Of a stretch of 15,399 nucleotides of DNA, positions 1-6,898 are shown piece by piece. Origin of the DNA: Zongyangia gallinarum. GTDB taxonomy: Bacteria > Bacillota > Clostridia > Oscillospirales > Ruminococcaceae. The first letter of the stretch is position 1, and each line of letters opens with the position of its first letter. Under the pieces are notes generated by a model, which was given only the letters and a program-made list of their open reading frames with translations, was not told the DNA's origin and did no database searches. The DNA lies in the NCBI GenBank assembly GCA_904419315.1, contig CAJFQY010000035.1, positions 1 to 15,399 of the forward strand, read 5' to 3'. A program made the translations under genes and the position numbers.

Positions 1-144
1 TACGGTTCCTTTGTCAGAAGTTTCGATGTCTCCACCATTGATGCGGCAAATATCAAGGCCGCCTATAACAACGGCATTTTGGAACTGACGCTGCCCAAAC
101 TGGCAGAGCAAAAGCCTGAAAGCCGGAAAATTGACATCGGCTAA
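1..144 (+). CDS. Hsp20/alpha-crystallin small heat shock protein, C-terminal fragment
   Basis: Only the last 47 codons lie in the window; the gene starts upstream. Frame 1 reads from the edge to the TAA at 142-144. The peptide has the end of an alpha-crystallin domain: a GSFVRSFDVS strand, then IKAAYNNGILELTLPK, which matches the conserved A-x-x-x-N-G-x-L-x-x-x-L-P signature of the family. The tail ends KIDIG, resembling the I-x-I anchoring motif that docks into a neighbouring subunit. Members are ATP-independent cytoplasmic holdases that keep unfolded proteins soluble. The family call is firm despite the short length. Which hsp20 paralogue this is, and how it is regulated, cannot be seen. 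A strong hairpin terminator starts 35 nt after the stop. Confidence 0.88.
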   Translation, partial: YGSFVRSFDVSTIDAANIKAAYNNGILELTLPKLAEQKPESRKIDIG

Positions 145-177
145 TTACTATACAGCATTGTGTTTACATCTCCCAAA

Positions 178-215
178 ACAAAAAGGCGTCCGCTTAAGCG
201 GACGCCTTTTTGTTT
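178..215. terminator. Bidirectional rho-independent terminator between hsp20 and rnpB
   Basis: A perfect 14-bp stem (180-193 with 198-211, core GGCGTCCGC/GCGGACGCC) closes a TTAA loop. It has a T-run on the plus strand and an A-run at 175-184 that becomes a T-run on the minus strand. It therefore fits both the rightward hsp20 transcript and the leftward rnpB transcript, whose 3' end lies only about 10 nt away. Confidence 0.93.
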
Positions 216-221
216 TGTAGC

Positions 222-580
222 ATGACCAAGCATATAAGCCGAGTTCTGTATTTGACAACGATCTATCTAGGCCTTACGTCGCCATAAGGCTCCAGCCACC
301 TTCTCGAGGACACGCCGGGCCGGCGCTTGATGCCCTCCCTGTGGTGTTGCTCCGGATAGGGTTTACATAGCCGTCCAGTCTCCTGGACGCTGGTGAGCTC
401 TTACCTCGCCTTTCCACCCTTGCCAGCGGGGAAAACCACGCTTTGGCGGTATCTCTCTGTTGCACTTTCCCTAGAGTCGCCTCCGGCTGCCGTTAGCAGC
501 TATCCCGCCCTTTGGAGCTCGGACTTTCCTCGGAAACGGCCTTACGGCACTGTTCCCGCCGTTGTCTTGCCTGCTCATGG
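222..580 (-). ncRNA. rnpB: RNase P RNA (M1-like, type A), catalytic subunit
   Basis: This is the catalytic RNA of ribonuclease P, which removes 5' leaders from pre-tRNAs. Read on the minus strand it has the universal 5' conserved block GAGGAAAGTCCGAGCTC (complement of 514-532). It also has a GGTAAGAGCTCACC block (near 391-405) and the 3' block ACAGAACTCGGCTTAT (near 234-249). The termini pair as helix P1: 222-231 matches 569-578 over ten positions with one mismatch and one wobble. The length of about 360 nt is normal. The layout looks like ancestral type A rather than the Bacillus type B form. Short open frames on both strands inside this stretch are not genes. The 5' end is set by P1 and may extend about 20 nt towards 599. 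The 3' end is followed by the shared terminator. Confidence 0.95.
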
Positions 581-598
581 ATGATATGATAACATACG

Positions 599-634
599 TC
601 GGGGAATTATACAAGTTTTCTCGGAAAGCTGCGT
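599..634 (-). promoter_or_regulatory. Probable rnpB promoter (-10 element)
   Basis: The minus strand carries a perfect TATAAT (complement of 606-611), placing a start near 599, about 20 nt before the P1 helix of rnpB. No good -35 is seen at 17 bp spacing (ACGCAG at the expected place), although TTG directly precedes the -10. The position fits and the -10 is strong, but the missing -35 lowers confidence. Confidence 0.5.
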
Positions 635-789
635 TTGAATTTTGATTGATTTTTATGAAATCACAGAGTGAGGTGAAACGAAAAAATTTAATCTTGCATA
701 TAAATTGTGTAAAACTTTACATTCTTCGCAAAAATTGAGGATTAATCCTGAGAATCTGCATGAATTTAAAAAAAAGTTGCAAAAAATTC
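612..789. other. AT-rich non-coding region upstream of gdhA with two palindromes
   Basis: This stretch between the divergent rnpB and gdhA promoters contains no credible coding frame. Two perfect inverted repeats are visible: TGTAAA-AC-TTTACA at 708-721 and AGGATTAATCCT at 738-749. CTTGCAT occurs at 693-699 and again at 789-795 over the gdhA -35, with a related CTGCAT at 756-761. These may be operator sites for a regulator of gdhA. No known binding consensus was matched. Confidence 0.4.
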
Positions 790-818
790 TTGCATTATCG
801 CGTTAAAGTAGTTATAAT
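790..818 (+). promoter_or_regulatory. gdhA sigma-A-type promoter
   Basis: A -35 TTGCAT (790-795) and a perfect -10 TATAAT (813-818) are separated by 17 bp. Transcription would start near 825, giving a short leader of about 25 nt before the ATG at 851. Confidence 0.82.
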
Positions 819-850
819 AATAACCAAATTTGATAAAGGGGAGCTAAGCT

Positions 851-2203
851 ATGGCGTTTAAAAGTGAGTACCTCAATAACGTATACGAAACAGTATGCAA
901 AAGAAACAGCGGCGAGCCCGAATTTTTGCAGGCTGTCAAGGAAGTTCTGGAATCTTTCGAGCCAGTGGTAGAAAAACGCCCTGACATCGTAAAATCCGGC
1001 GTGATCGATCGTATTGTAGAGCCGGAGAGATTTATCCAGTTCCGTGTATCCTGGGTTGACGACAGCGGTAAGGTTCAGGTTAACCGTGGCTTCCGCGTCC
1101 AGTTTAACTCCGCGATCGGCCCGTACAAAGGCGGACTGCGTTTCCATCCCTCTGTATGCGCCTCCATCATCAAATTCCTGGGCTTTGAGCAGATCTTTAA
1201 GAATTCCCTCACCGGCCTTCCCATGGGCGGCGGCAAGGGTGGTTCTGATTTCGATCCCAAGGGCAAATCTGACGGCGAGATCATGCGTTTCTGCCAGAGC
1301 TTTATGACCGAGCTTTCCAAACACATTGGTGCAGACACCGATGTGCCGGCCGGTGATATCGGCGTTGGCGCGCGGGAAATCGGCTTCCTGTTCGGCCAGT
1401 ACAAACGTCTGCGCAACGAGTTTGTAGGCGTTCTCACCGGCAAGGGCCTTTCCTATGGCGGTTCTCTGATCCGTACCCAGGCCACCGGCTATGGACTTCT
1501 CTACTTCACCAAGGAAATGCTCCAGTGCATGAAGAATGAAACCTTGAAAGATAAAACTGTTGTCGTCTCCGGTTCTGGTAACGTGGCTATTTACGCTACC
1601 GAAAAGGCACAGGAGTATGGCGCAAAGGTTGTTGCCCTTTCTGATTCCTCCGGTTATGTTTACGATCCCAACGGCATTCAGCTGGATGTTGTTAAGCAGA
1701 TCAAAGAGGTAGAGCGTGGAAGGATCAGCGAGTATGCAAAACGCGTACCTGGTTCCACCTACACTGAAGGCTGCCGTGGTATTTGGAGCATCAAATGCGA
1801 CGTGGCTCTGCCCTGCGCAACCCAGAATGAGATCAATGGGGAAGAGGCACAGATGCTGGTCAACAACGGCGTCATGGCAGTTGCCGAAGGCGCGAACATG
1901 CCCTCTACTCCAGAGGCAGTGGAAGTCTTCCAGAAAAACGGCGTTCTCTTTGGGCCGGCCAAGGCTGCCAATGCCGGCGGCGTTGCCACCAGCGGCTTAG
2001 AGATGTGCCAGAACTCCATGCGTTACAGCTGGACCTCCGAAGAAGTGGATGCCAAGCTGCATGACATCATGGTCAATATTTTCCACAACGCCTATGATGC
2101 ATCCAAAGAGTATGGTGCAGAAGGCAACTTGGTCATGGGTGCCAATATTGCCGGCTTTATTAAGGTGGCAGATGCCATGATGGCACAGGGCGTCGCTTAT
2201 TAA
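851..2203 (+). CDS. gdhA: NADP-type glutamate dehydrogenase
   Basis: This cytoplasmic enzyme converts 2-oxoglutarate, ammonia and NADPH to glutamate, and the reverse. The 450 residues are the normal length of the small hexameric GDH class. The substrate-binding domain has YKGGLRF (K93), K117 in FKNSLTGLPMGGGKGG, K129 in that glycine loop and D169 in PAGDIGVG. These align with the K89, K113, K125 and D165 of clostridial GDH, so the catalytic set is intact. The nucleotide-binding fold follows with SGSGNVA at 240-246. The stretch after its second strand reads SDSSG, which resembles NADP enzymes rather than the SGPDG-type of NAD forms, so NADPH preference is inferred. The start is set by RBS AAAGGGGAG at 835-843, 7 nt before the ATG. 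It has its own promoter and precedes an aminotransferase that uses glutamate. Confidence 0.97.
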   Translation: MAFKSEYLNNVYETVCKRNSGEPEFLQAVKEVLESFEPVVEKRPDIVKSGVIDRIVEPERFIQFRVSWVDDSGKVQVNRGFRVQFNSAIGPYKGGLRFHPSVCASIIKFLGFEQIFKNSLTGLPMGGGKGGSDFDPKGKSDGEIMRFCQSFMTELSKHIGADTDVPAGDIGVGAREIGFLFGQYKRLRNEFVGVLTGKGLSYGGSLIRTQATGYGLLYFTKEMLQCMKNETLKDKTVVVSGSGNVAIYATEKAQEYGAKVVALSDSSGYVYDPNGIQLDVVKQIKEVERGRISEYAKRVPGSTYTEGCRGIWSIKCDVALPCATQNEINGEEAQMLVNNGVMAVAEGANMPSTPEAVEVFQKNGVLFGPAKAANAGGVATSGLEMCQNSMRYSWTSEEVDAKLHDIMVNIFHNAYDASKEYGAEGNLVMGANIAGFIKVADAMMAQGVAY

Positions 2204-2226
2204 TGTGATTCGCTTTTCATAATGAT

Positions 2227-2276
2227 GGGGTCCCCGGCATTTTGCTGGGGATTCCGTGCATTTGTGGAGGATCCCC
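2227..2276 (+). terminator. Weak hairpin(s) after gdhA, possible inefficient terminator
   Basis: TCCCCGGC (2231-2238) pairs with GCTGGGGA (2244-2251) around a 5-nt loop, with one G-U pair. The following sequence is not a proper T-run. A competing helix can form between GGGGAT (2247-2252) and ATCCCC (2271-2276). Termination here may be partial, allowing some gdhA read-through into the aminotransferase. Confidence 0.4.
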
Positions 2277-2305
2277 TTGCTTTCTGCCAACGGGATTGGT
2301 ATACT
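2273..2305 (+). promoter_or_regulatory. Aminotransferase gene promoter with CCCCTTG/GGGATT box
   Basis: The -35 TTGCTT (2277-2282) and -10 TATACT (2300-2305) are 17 bp apart. The -35 is embedded in CCCCTTG, and GGGATT (2292-2297) lies in the spacer. The same arrangement recurs in the promoter at 4436-4463, where 20 of 25 positions of the box are identical. Confidence 0.7.
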
Positions 2306-2368
2306 TAAAACGTTACAGAGTAAAAATACCCGCAATCTGGGTAAAATAGAAGAAAGAAGGAAACGGAC

Positions 2369-3439
2369 ATGGAAAACTTGAGAATCGAATTGTCGAAAAA
2401 TCTCAAGCCGAAGCCTCAGGATGAGACCAAATTGGGCTTTGGAAATATCTTTACAGACCACATGTTTTTGATGGACTACGATGAGGGACAGGGTTGGCAT
2501 GATGCCCGTATTGTTCCCTATGGTCCTCTGCCGCTGGATCCAGCCGCAATGGCGCTACATTATAGCCAGGAAGTTTTTGAGGGTATGAAAGCATACCGGG
2601 CTGAGGATGGCAGAATTTTGTTGTTTAGACCGCAGGAAAATTTTGCTCGGCTCAATCGTTCGAATGAGCGTTTGTGCATTCCTCAAATTGACGAGGAATT
2701 TGCCCTTAAGGCTCTCATCGAACTTTTAAAAATCGAAAAAGACTGGATTCCTCATATTAAGGATACATCTTTGTATATTCGTCCCTTTATCATTGCAACA
2801 GACGCTCACTTGGGTGTCCGTACTGCAAATAGATATCTATTTGTTATTATCCTGTCGCCCTCTGGTCCTTACTATAAAGAGGGACTGAATCCGGTAAAAC
2901 TGTATGTAGAGAACAATTATGTCCGAGCAGTCCGGGGCGGTACAGGTATGGCGAAGACAGGAGGCAATTACGCTGCTTCTCTCAAAGCTCAGGTTGAGGC
3001 AAATGACCAGAATTATTCTCAGGTGCTTTGGCTGGATGGAGTGGAGAAAAAATATATTGAAGAAGTTGGCTCCATGAATGTCTTCTTTGTCATTGACGGA
3101 GAGGTTATTACTCCTGCGTTGGTTGGCTCCATCCTGCCGGGAATTACCAGAAAATCCTGTATTGAAATGCTGAAGGATATGGGCTATAAGGTAACTGAAC
3201 GCCGTCTTTCTATCCAAGAGGTTGCTGATGCCTACAAAGCTGGAAAACTGAATGAGGCTTTCGGCACTGGCACAGCGGCGGTTATTTCTCCCATTGGCCA
3301 CATTAAATGGGGAGATCTTGTCATGGACATTAACAACAATGAAATTGGTGAGATTTCTCAAAAACTTTATGATGAATTAACTGGTATTCAGTGGGGTAGG
3401 ATTCCGGACCGCTACAATTGGATTGTTGAAGTCAAATAA
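2369..3439 (+). CDS. ilvE: Branched-chain amino acid aminotransferase (class IV, PLP)
   Basis: This enzyme transfers an amino group between glutamate and branched-chain 2-oxo acids, the last step of Val, Leu and Ile synthesis and the first of their breakdown. The 356 residues match the longer BCAT subclass shared with eukaryotes and Bacillus. Diagnostic segments are FEGMKAYR (70-77), the PLP lysine K196 in MAKTGGNYAAS, QVLWLDG (218-224), EEVGSMNVFFV (231-241), the phosphate-binding GSILPGITR (253-261) and GTGTAAVISPI (299-309). The start is supported by RBS AAGAAGG at 2354-2360, 8 nt before ATG. It has its own promoter and a strong terminator, so it is probably transcribed alone. The neighbouring gdhA supplies its amino donor. 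The family is certain. Whether its main role is biosynthetic or catabolic cannot be told. Confidence 0.95.
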   Translation: MENLRIELSKNLKPKPQDETKLGFGNIFTDHMFLMDYDEGQGWHDARIVPYGPLPLDPAAMALHYSQEVFEGMKAYRAEDGRILLFRPQENFARLNRSNERLCIPQIDEEFALKALIELLKIEKDWIPHIKDTSLYIRPFIIATDAHLGVRTANRYLFVIILSPSGPYYKEGLNPVKLYVENNYVRAVRGGTGMAKTGGNYAASLKAQVEANDQNYSQVLWLDGVEKKYIEEVGSMNVFFVIDGEVITPALVGSILPGITRKSCIEMLKDMGYKVTERRLSIQEVADAYKAGKLNEAFGTGTAAVISPIGHIKWGDLVMDINNNEIGEISQKLYDELTGIQWGRIPDRYNWIVEVK

Positions 3440-3451
3440 ATAGATCGAGGC

Positions 3452-3492
3452 AAAAGCCGGCGGAAAACAGCCGTTTTCCGCCGGCTTTTTTT
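3452..3492 (+). terminator. Strong rho-independent terminator after ilvE
   Basis: A perfect 17-bp stem (3452-3468 with 3473-3489, core GCCGGCGG/CCGCCGGC) has an AGCC loop and a T-run running to 3492. The ribosome binding site of the next gene begins at 3494, directly after the T-run. Confidence 0.95.
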
Positions 3493-3505
3493 CGGAGGTG
3501 AGGAT

Positions 3506-4399
3506 ATGAAAATTGTGGAATGGAAGATGACAAAGGAACAATATGGAAAGAAGATTTATGATCTGCTTCGCTCGCAATTTCATATATCCTCCACCGTCAT
3601 AAAAATGCTGAAAAATACAGAGAATGGAATTCAGCTAGACGGCAAGCCTGCTCGGGTCATTGATCGGGTGAAGGAGGGGAGCATTCTTCGCCTTCAGCTT
3701 CCGCGGGAGGAAACTGTGTTGGCCTGCTGTACTCTACCCGTCCCCATCATATATGAGGATGAGGATTTCCTTATCTTTAATAAACCTGCCCACATGCCGG
3801 TTCATCCGGCTCACCAGTATCAAGAGGCAACCTTGGGCAATGTGTGGGCTCATGTTATGGGAAAAAGGTTAGGTTTTATCCCGGTCTTTCATCCCATTAA
3901 CCGTCTGGACAAGGATACCTCTGGTTTGGTCCTATGCGCAAAACATGTACTGGCCGCTTCTCTAGATCCCCGTCAGGTACAAAAAAGGTATATGGCCATT
4001 GTCTCAGGAGCTTTGGAAGGGAAAAGAGGCATCATTAATGCCCCTATTGGTATGGAGCAAGGGAGCAAGGTGCGCCGAGCGGTACGGCCGGATGGACGTG
4101 CTGCCTGCACCCACTATGAGTGTTTATGCAAAAATAATAAATATAGTTTCATTTCGTGTGAATTGGAAACAGGAAGAACCCACCAAATTCGGGTGCACAT
4201 GGCTTATTTAGGCCATCCGTTAGCCGGAGATGATCTTTATGGAGGAGAACGGGATGACATCGGAAGGCAAGCGCTCCACTGTGGTTGGATGAGGTTTTTT
4301 CAGCCATTTTTGCGGAATTGGGTCGAGGTGACAGCGCCGTTGGAAGAAGATATGATGAATTTGCTGCTAAAAGAATATTTATGCAATAATGATGTATAA
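3506..4399 (+). CDS. RluA/RluD-family pseudouridine synthase
   Basis: Enzymes of this family convert uridine to pseudouridine in rRNA or tRNA. The 297 residues show an S4-like N-terminal part (about 1-66) and the catalytic domain from about 80. The domain contains FNKPAHMPVHP (91-101), the catalytic motif INRLDKDTSG with Asp135, and the late motif GRTHQIRVHMAYLGHPLAGDDLYG (223-246). The residue before RLD is Asn132, where the family usually has His. The stretch between the catalytic motif and KRYMAIVSG (160-168) looks shorter than usual. The ATG at 3506 is set by GGAGGTGAGG at 3494-3503. No promoter fits between the ilvE terminator and this start, so expression probably depends on read-through or a promoter inside ilvE. 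The RNA target cannot be named from sequence. Confidence 0.92.
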   Translation: MKIVEWKMTKEQYGKKIYDLLRSQFHISSTVIKMLKNTENGIQLDGKPARVIDRVKEGSILRLQLPREETVLACCTLPVPIIYEDEDFLIFNKPAHMPVHPAHQYQEATLGNVWAHVMGKRLGFIPVFHPINRLDKDTSGLVLCAKHVLAASLDPRQVQKRYMAIVSGALEGKRGIINAPIGMEQGSKVRRAVRPDGRAACTHYECLCKNNKYSFISCELETGRTHQIRVHMAYLGHPLAGDDLYGGERDDIGRQALHCGWMRFFQPFLRNWVEVTAPLEEDMMNLLLKEYLCNNDV

Positions 4400-4431
4400 A
4401 ATCGAAGTTTTTCTGAATTTATTTGCATGAA

Positions 4432-4463
4432 CCCCTTGATTTTTTCCACAGGGATTGTATAAT
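4432..4463 (+). promoter_or_regulatory. Promoter of amino acid importer 1 with CCCCTTG/GGGATT box
   Basis: The -35 TTGATT (4436-4441) and a perfect -10 TATAAT (4458-4463) are 16 bp apart. CCCC (4432-4435) abuts the -35, and GGGATT (4451-4456) precedes the -10. This box closely resembles the one at the ilvE promoter. Confidence 0.78.
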
Positions 4464-4515
4464 ATTAAGCATCAAATAATTTATTGTTTTTTGTAACATT
4501 TTGGAGGGGTATTTT

Positions 4516-5277
4516 ATGAAGAGAATTCTTGCGCTGGCCTTGGCAGTTCTTATGGTATTGTCGCTGGCGGGATGTAAAAAAACACCAACTGTGGAGCAAA
4601 TTCAAAAGGACGGTAAGCTGGTTATGTTGACCAACGCTGCTTTTCCGCCCTTTGAGTATGTGGAGAATAATGAGTTTGTTGGCGTTGATGTAGATATTGC
4701 CAACGAAATTGCCAAAGATCTGGGTGTTGAGCTGGAAGTTGTCAATATGGACTTTGACGGTATTATTGATGCAGTAAAATCTGGAAAAGGTTCTTTCGGC
4801 GCAGCGGGTATCACCATCAAACCCGATCGCCAGGAGAAGGTGGACTTTTCCATTGAATATGTAACGTCTTCCCAGTATTTGATTATCCAGAAGGATAGTG
4901 GGATCACTGCGGATCAGATTCCTGATCTGACTATTGGCGTACAGGCTGGCACAACTGGCGAATTCTTCTGTGTAGATGACAACGGTATGGCAGAAGATCA
5001 GGTCAAGAAGTATAAGACTGCGTTGGAAGCGGCTAACGACCTGAAAAATGGTAGAATCGACGGTGTAATCATCGATCAGCTTCCGGCGGAGTCTATCGTA
5101 GCGCAAAATGACGATCTGGAGCTGATTGCTGAGCCTTTGACTGAGGAAAAATATGCCATTGCGGTACAGAAAGGCAATGACACCCTTCTGGAAGCCATCA
5201 ATGCTACCTTGCAGCGGTTGATGGATGAGGGCAAAATTGATGAGTATGTGCTCAATCATATGGGTGCAGCCGCATAA
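4516..5277 (+). CDS. Amino acid ABC transporter substrate-binding lipoprotein (importer 1)
   Basis: This is an extracellular lipoprotein that captures a polar amino acid and delivers it to the permease encoded next. The 253 residues begin with a short basic N-terminus, a hydrophobic core and the lipobox LAGC, with Cys20 as the lipidated residue. The mature part is a family 3 solute-binding protein: FPPFEYVENNEFVGVDVDIA near 38-57, GITIKPDRQEKVDFS as ligand-contact and hinge region, and NGRIDGVIIDQLPA in the second lobe. The start was placed at ATG 4516, with RBS GGAGGGG at 4503-4509, rather than the in-frame TTG at 4501, which overlaps the RBS. A hairpin after the gene may limit read-through and give more binding protein than permease. 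The ligand is unknown; glutamine, basic amino acids or similar are possible. Confidence 0.92.
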   Translation: MKRILALALAVLMVLSLAGCKKTPTVEQIQKDGKLVMLTNAAFPPFEYVENNEFVGVDVDIANEIAKDLGVELEVVNMDFDGIIDAVKSGKGSFGAAGITIKPDRQEKVDFSIEYVTSSQYLIIQKDSGITADQIPDLTIGVQAGTTGEFFCVDDNGMAEDQVKKYKTALEAANDLKNGRIDGVIIDQLPAESIVAQNDDLELIAEPLTEEKYAIAVQKGNDTLLEAINATLQRLMDEGKIDEYVLNHMGAAA

Positions 5278-5303
5278 ATAGCTGCTCTTGCTTGTGGAAA
5301 ATC

Positions 5304-5348
5304 AACGGCAGCGGGAATTTGTGCCCGCTGCCGTTCGGTTGTTTTATT
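5304..5348 (+). terminator. Intra-operon hairpin after the importer 1 binding protein
   Basis: A perfect 12-bp stem AACGGCAGCGGG (5304-5315) / CCCGCTGCCGTT (5324-5335) is followed by a loose T-rich tract CGGTTGTTTTATT. It probably acts as a partial terminator or mRNA 3' end stabiliser between the binding-protein gene and the permease gene. Confidence 0.7.
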
Positions 5349-5390
5349 ATGGATTAGGTGAAATGACAAGAATGAGTTGAGGAGGACGCC

Positions 5391-6089
5391 ATGCTAGAAT
5401 TTTTTGCCTCCATAGGGGATTATCTATATGAAGGGCTGATTGAAGAAAATCGCTGGCAACTGTTATTACAGGGGTTAGGAAATACATTGGTAATTGCTGT
5501 ATTTGCGACCTTGATTGGTGTGGCAATCGGCTTGCTGGTGGCTATTGCGAAGGTAGCCGCCGCCCAAAATAAAAAGTTGGGCTGGCTTAATTTTATCTGC
5601 GATCTGTATTTGACAGTGATCAGAGGTACGCCTATTGTGGTACAGTTGTTGATCATGTATTTTTCCATCTTTGCTTTTATTACTGAGGCAATCCCGGTGG
5701 CGATTCTTACTTTTGGCATTAACTCTGGCGCCTATGTGGCGGAGATTATCCGCTCTGGTATTCTGGCGGTGGATCGGGGCCAAACGGAGGCTGGCCGTTC
5801 TTTAGGCCTTACCCAGAGTATGACTATGCGGTATATTGTACTGCCACAAGCAATCAAGAATATCCTCCCAGCATTGGGCAATGAATTCATAGCTTTGCTG
5901 AAGGAAACCTCTATTGCTGGATATATTGCCCTGATGGATATTACATCGGCGGCGAATTTGATCCGTGGCCGAACCTATAACAATGTCCCCCTGTATGCCA
6001 CAGCCATTGTTTATTTAATTCTGGTCATTGGTATGACCCGTGTACTCAGGCACTTTGAGAGGAGGATGGCGAAGAATGATCAGCGTTAA
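5391..6089 (+). CDS. Amino acid ABC transporter permease (importer 1), HisM/GlnP type
   Basis: This is an integral membrane subunit that forms the translocation path of a polar amino acid importer. The 232 residues hold several hydrophobic segments (about 30-54, 70-96, 100-120 and 200-218). The conserved RGTP motif (78-81) is followed by a membrane segment. The EAA loop, which couples to the ATPase, reads EAGRSLGLTQ...LPQAIKNILPALGNE (133-165). RBS GAGGAGG at 5379-5385 sits 5 nt before the ATG. Its last 14 nt overlap the start of the ATPase gene, suggesting translational coupling. It most likely works with the lipoprotein at 4516 and the ATPase at 6076. Confidence 0.94.
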   Translation: MLEFFASIGDYLYEGLIEENRWQLLLQGLGNTLVIAVFATLIGVAIGLLVAIAKVAAAQNKKLGWLNFICDLYLTVIRGTPIVVQLLIMYFSIFAFITEAIPVAILTFGINSGAYVAEIIRSGILAVDRGQTEAGRSLGLTQSMTMRYIVLPQAIKNILPALGNEFIALLKETSIAGYIALMDITSAANLIRGRTYNNVPLYATAIVYLILVIGMTRVLRHFERRMAKNDQR

Positions 6090-6798
6090 AGGATTGGAGA
6101 AGGCATTCGGAAGCAATCTTGTGCTCAAAGGTATCGATGAAGAGATTGCAAAGGGCGAAAAAGTGGTCATCGTAGGGCCTTCTGGCTCGGGAAAAAGTAC
6201 TTTTTTGCGCTGCCTAAATCTTCTAGAAAGGCCCACAAAGGGACAGATTTGGTTTGAGGGGCAGGAGATTACAGATCCCAAATGTGATATTAACAAACTG
6301 CGCCAGAAAATGGGAATGGTGTTCCAGCATTTCAACCTGTTCCCTCATTTGACGGTAGCGGAGAATATTACTTTGGCGCCTATCAAACTGGGGCTGCAAA
6401 AACCGGAAGAGGCAAAAGAAGCAGCGCTGAAATTGCTGGAGAGAATCGGTTTGTCCGATAAAGCGGATGCTTATCCACCTCAACTTTCCGGCGGGCAGAA
6501 GCAGCGTATTGCCATTGTCCGATCTTTGGCTATGAATCCCGACGTCATGCTGTTTGATGAACCCACCTCTGCTTTGGACCCGGAAATGGTAGGAGAGGTA
6601 CTGGAATTAATGAAAGAGCTGGCACGGGAAGGGATGACCATGGTTGTCGTCACCCATGAAATGGGCTTTGCCCGTGAGGTGGGAACCAGGGTGCTGTTTA
6701 TGGATGGTGGCCTCATTTTAGAGCAGCAGGAACCAGAAGCATTTTTTGCTAATCCTCAACATCCCCGTCTGCGCGATTTTCTTTCCAAAGTTTTATAA
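6076..6798 (+). CDS. Amino acid ABC transporter ATP-binding protein (importer 1)
   Basis: This cytoplasmic ATPase powers importer 1. All nucleotide-binding motifs are present in the 240 residues: Walker A GPSGSGKST (34-42), Q-loop MVFQ (Gln84), signature LSGGQKQR (137-144), Walker B VMLFDE (157-162), D-loop SALD and switch His194 in VVVTHEM. It belongs to the GlnQ/HisP class. The ATG at 6076 was preferred to an in-frame GTG at 6040 because AGGAGG (6060-6065) precedes it by 10 nt and MISVKGLEKAFG is the usual beginning of these proteins. It overlaps the permease gene by 14 nt. The gene is the last of the cassette, and a weak hairpin follows. Confidence 0.95.
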   Translation: MISVKGLEKAFGSNLVLKGIDEEIAKGEKVVIVGPSGSGKSTFLRCLNLLERPTKGQIWFEGQEITDPKCDINKLRQKMGMVFQHFNLFPHLTVAENITLAPIKLGLQKPEEAKEAALKLLERIGLSDKADAYPPQLSGGQKQRIAIVRSLAMNPDVMLFDEPTSALDPEMVGEVLELMKELAREGMTMVVVTHEMGFAREVGTRVLFMDGGLILEQQEPEAFFANPQHPRLRDFLSKVL

Positions 6799-6816
6799 CA
6801 CATAAATAGTCAACCG

Positions 6817-6856
6817 CAGGGCCCGTGCCGAAACAGGTAAGGGTCCTGTTATTGTT
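6817..6856 (+). terminator. Possible weak terminator after importer 1
   Basis: CAGGGCCC (6817-6824) pairs with GGGTCCTG (6841-6848), with one G-U pair, around a 16-nt loop. The tail TTATTGTTA follows. The loop is large and the T-run broken, so this is only a candidate for the end of the importer 1 transcript. Confidence 0.45.
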
Positions 6857-6898
6857 AGGATACATAACAATCATTCTTGCTTCGGTATTTTCTGGGAA

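Noticed and set aside
274..584. Open frames of about 63 codons on both strands inside 274-584
   Set aside because: They lie within the RNase P RNA gene, whose conserved blocks and P1 pairing explain the sequence.
812..1443. Minus-strand open frames of 170 and 122 codons opposite gdhA
   Set aside because: They are antisense to a fully conserved gdhA reading frame, have no RBS or recognisable protein, and arise from its codon bias.
4465..5259. Minus-strand open frame of 264 codons opposite the importer 1 binding protein
   Set aside because: It mirrors almost the whole extent of a clear lipoprotein gene, has no plausible RBS, and its translation matches no known family.
6040..6075. Upstream in-frame GTG start of the importer 1 ATPase
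   Set aside because: It would add 12 residues not typical of the family, and the AGGAGG at 6060-6065 points to ATG 6076.
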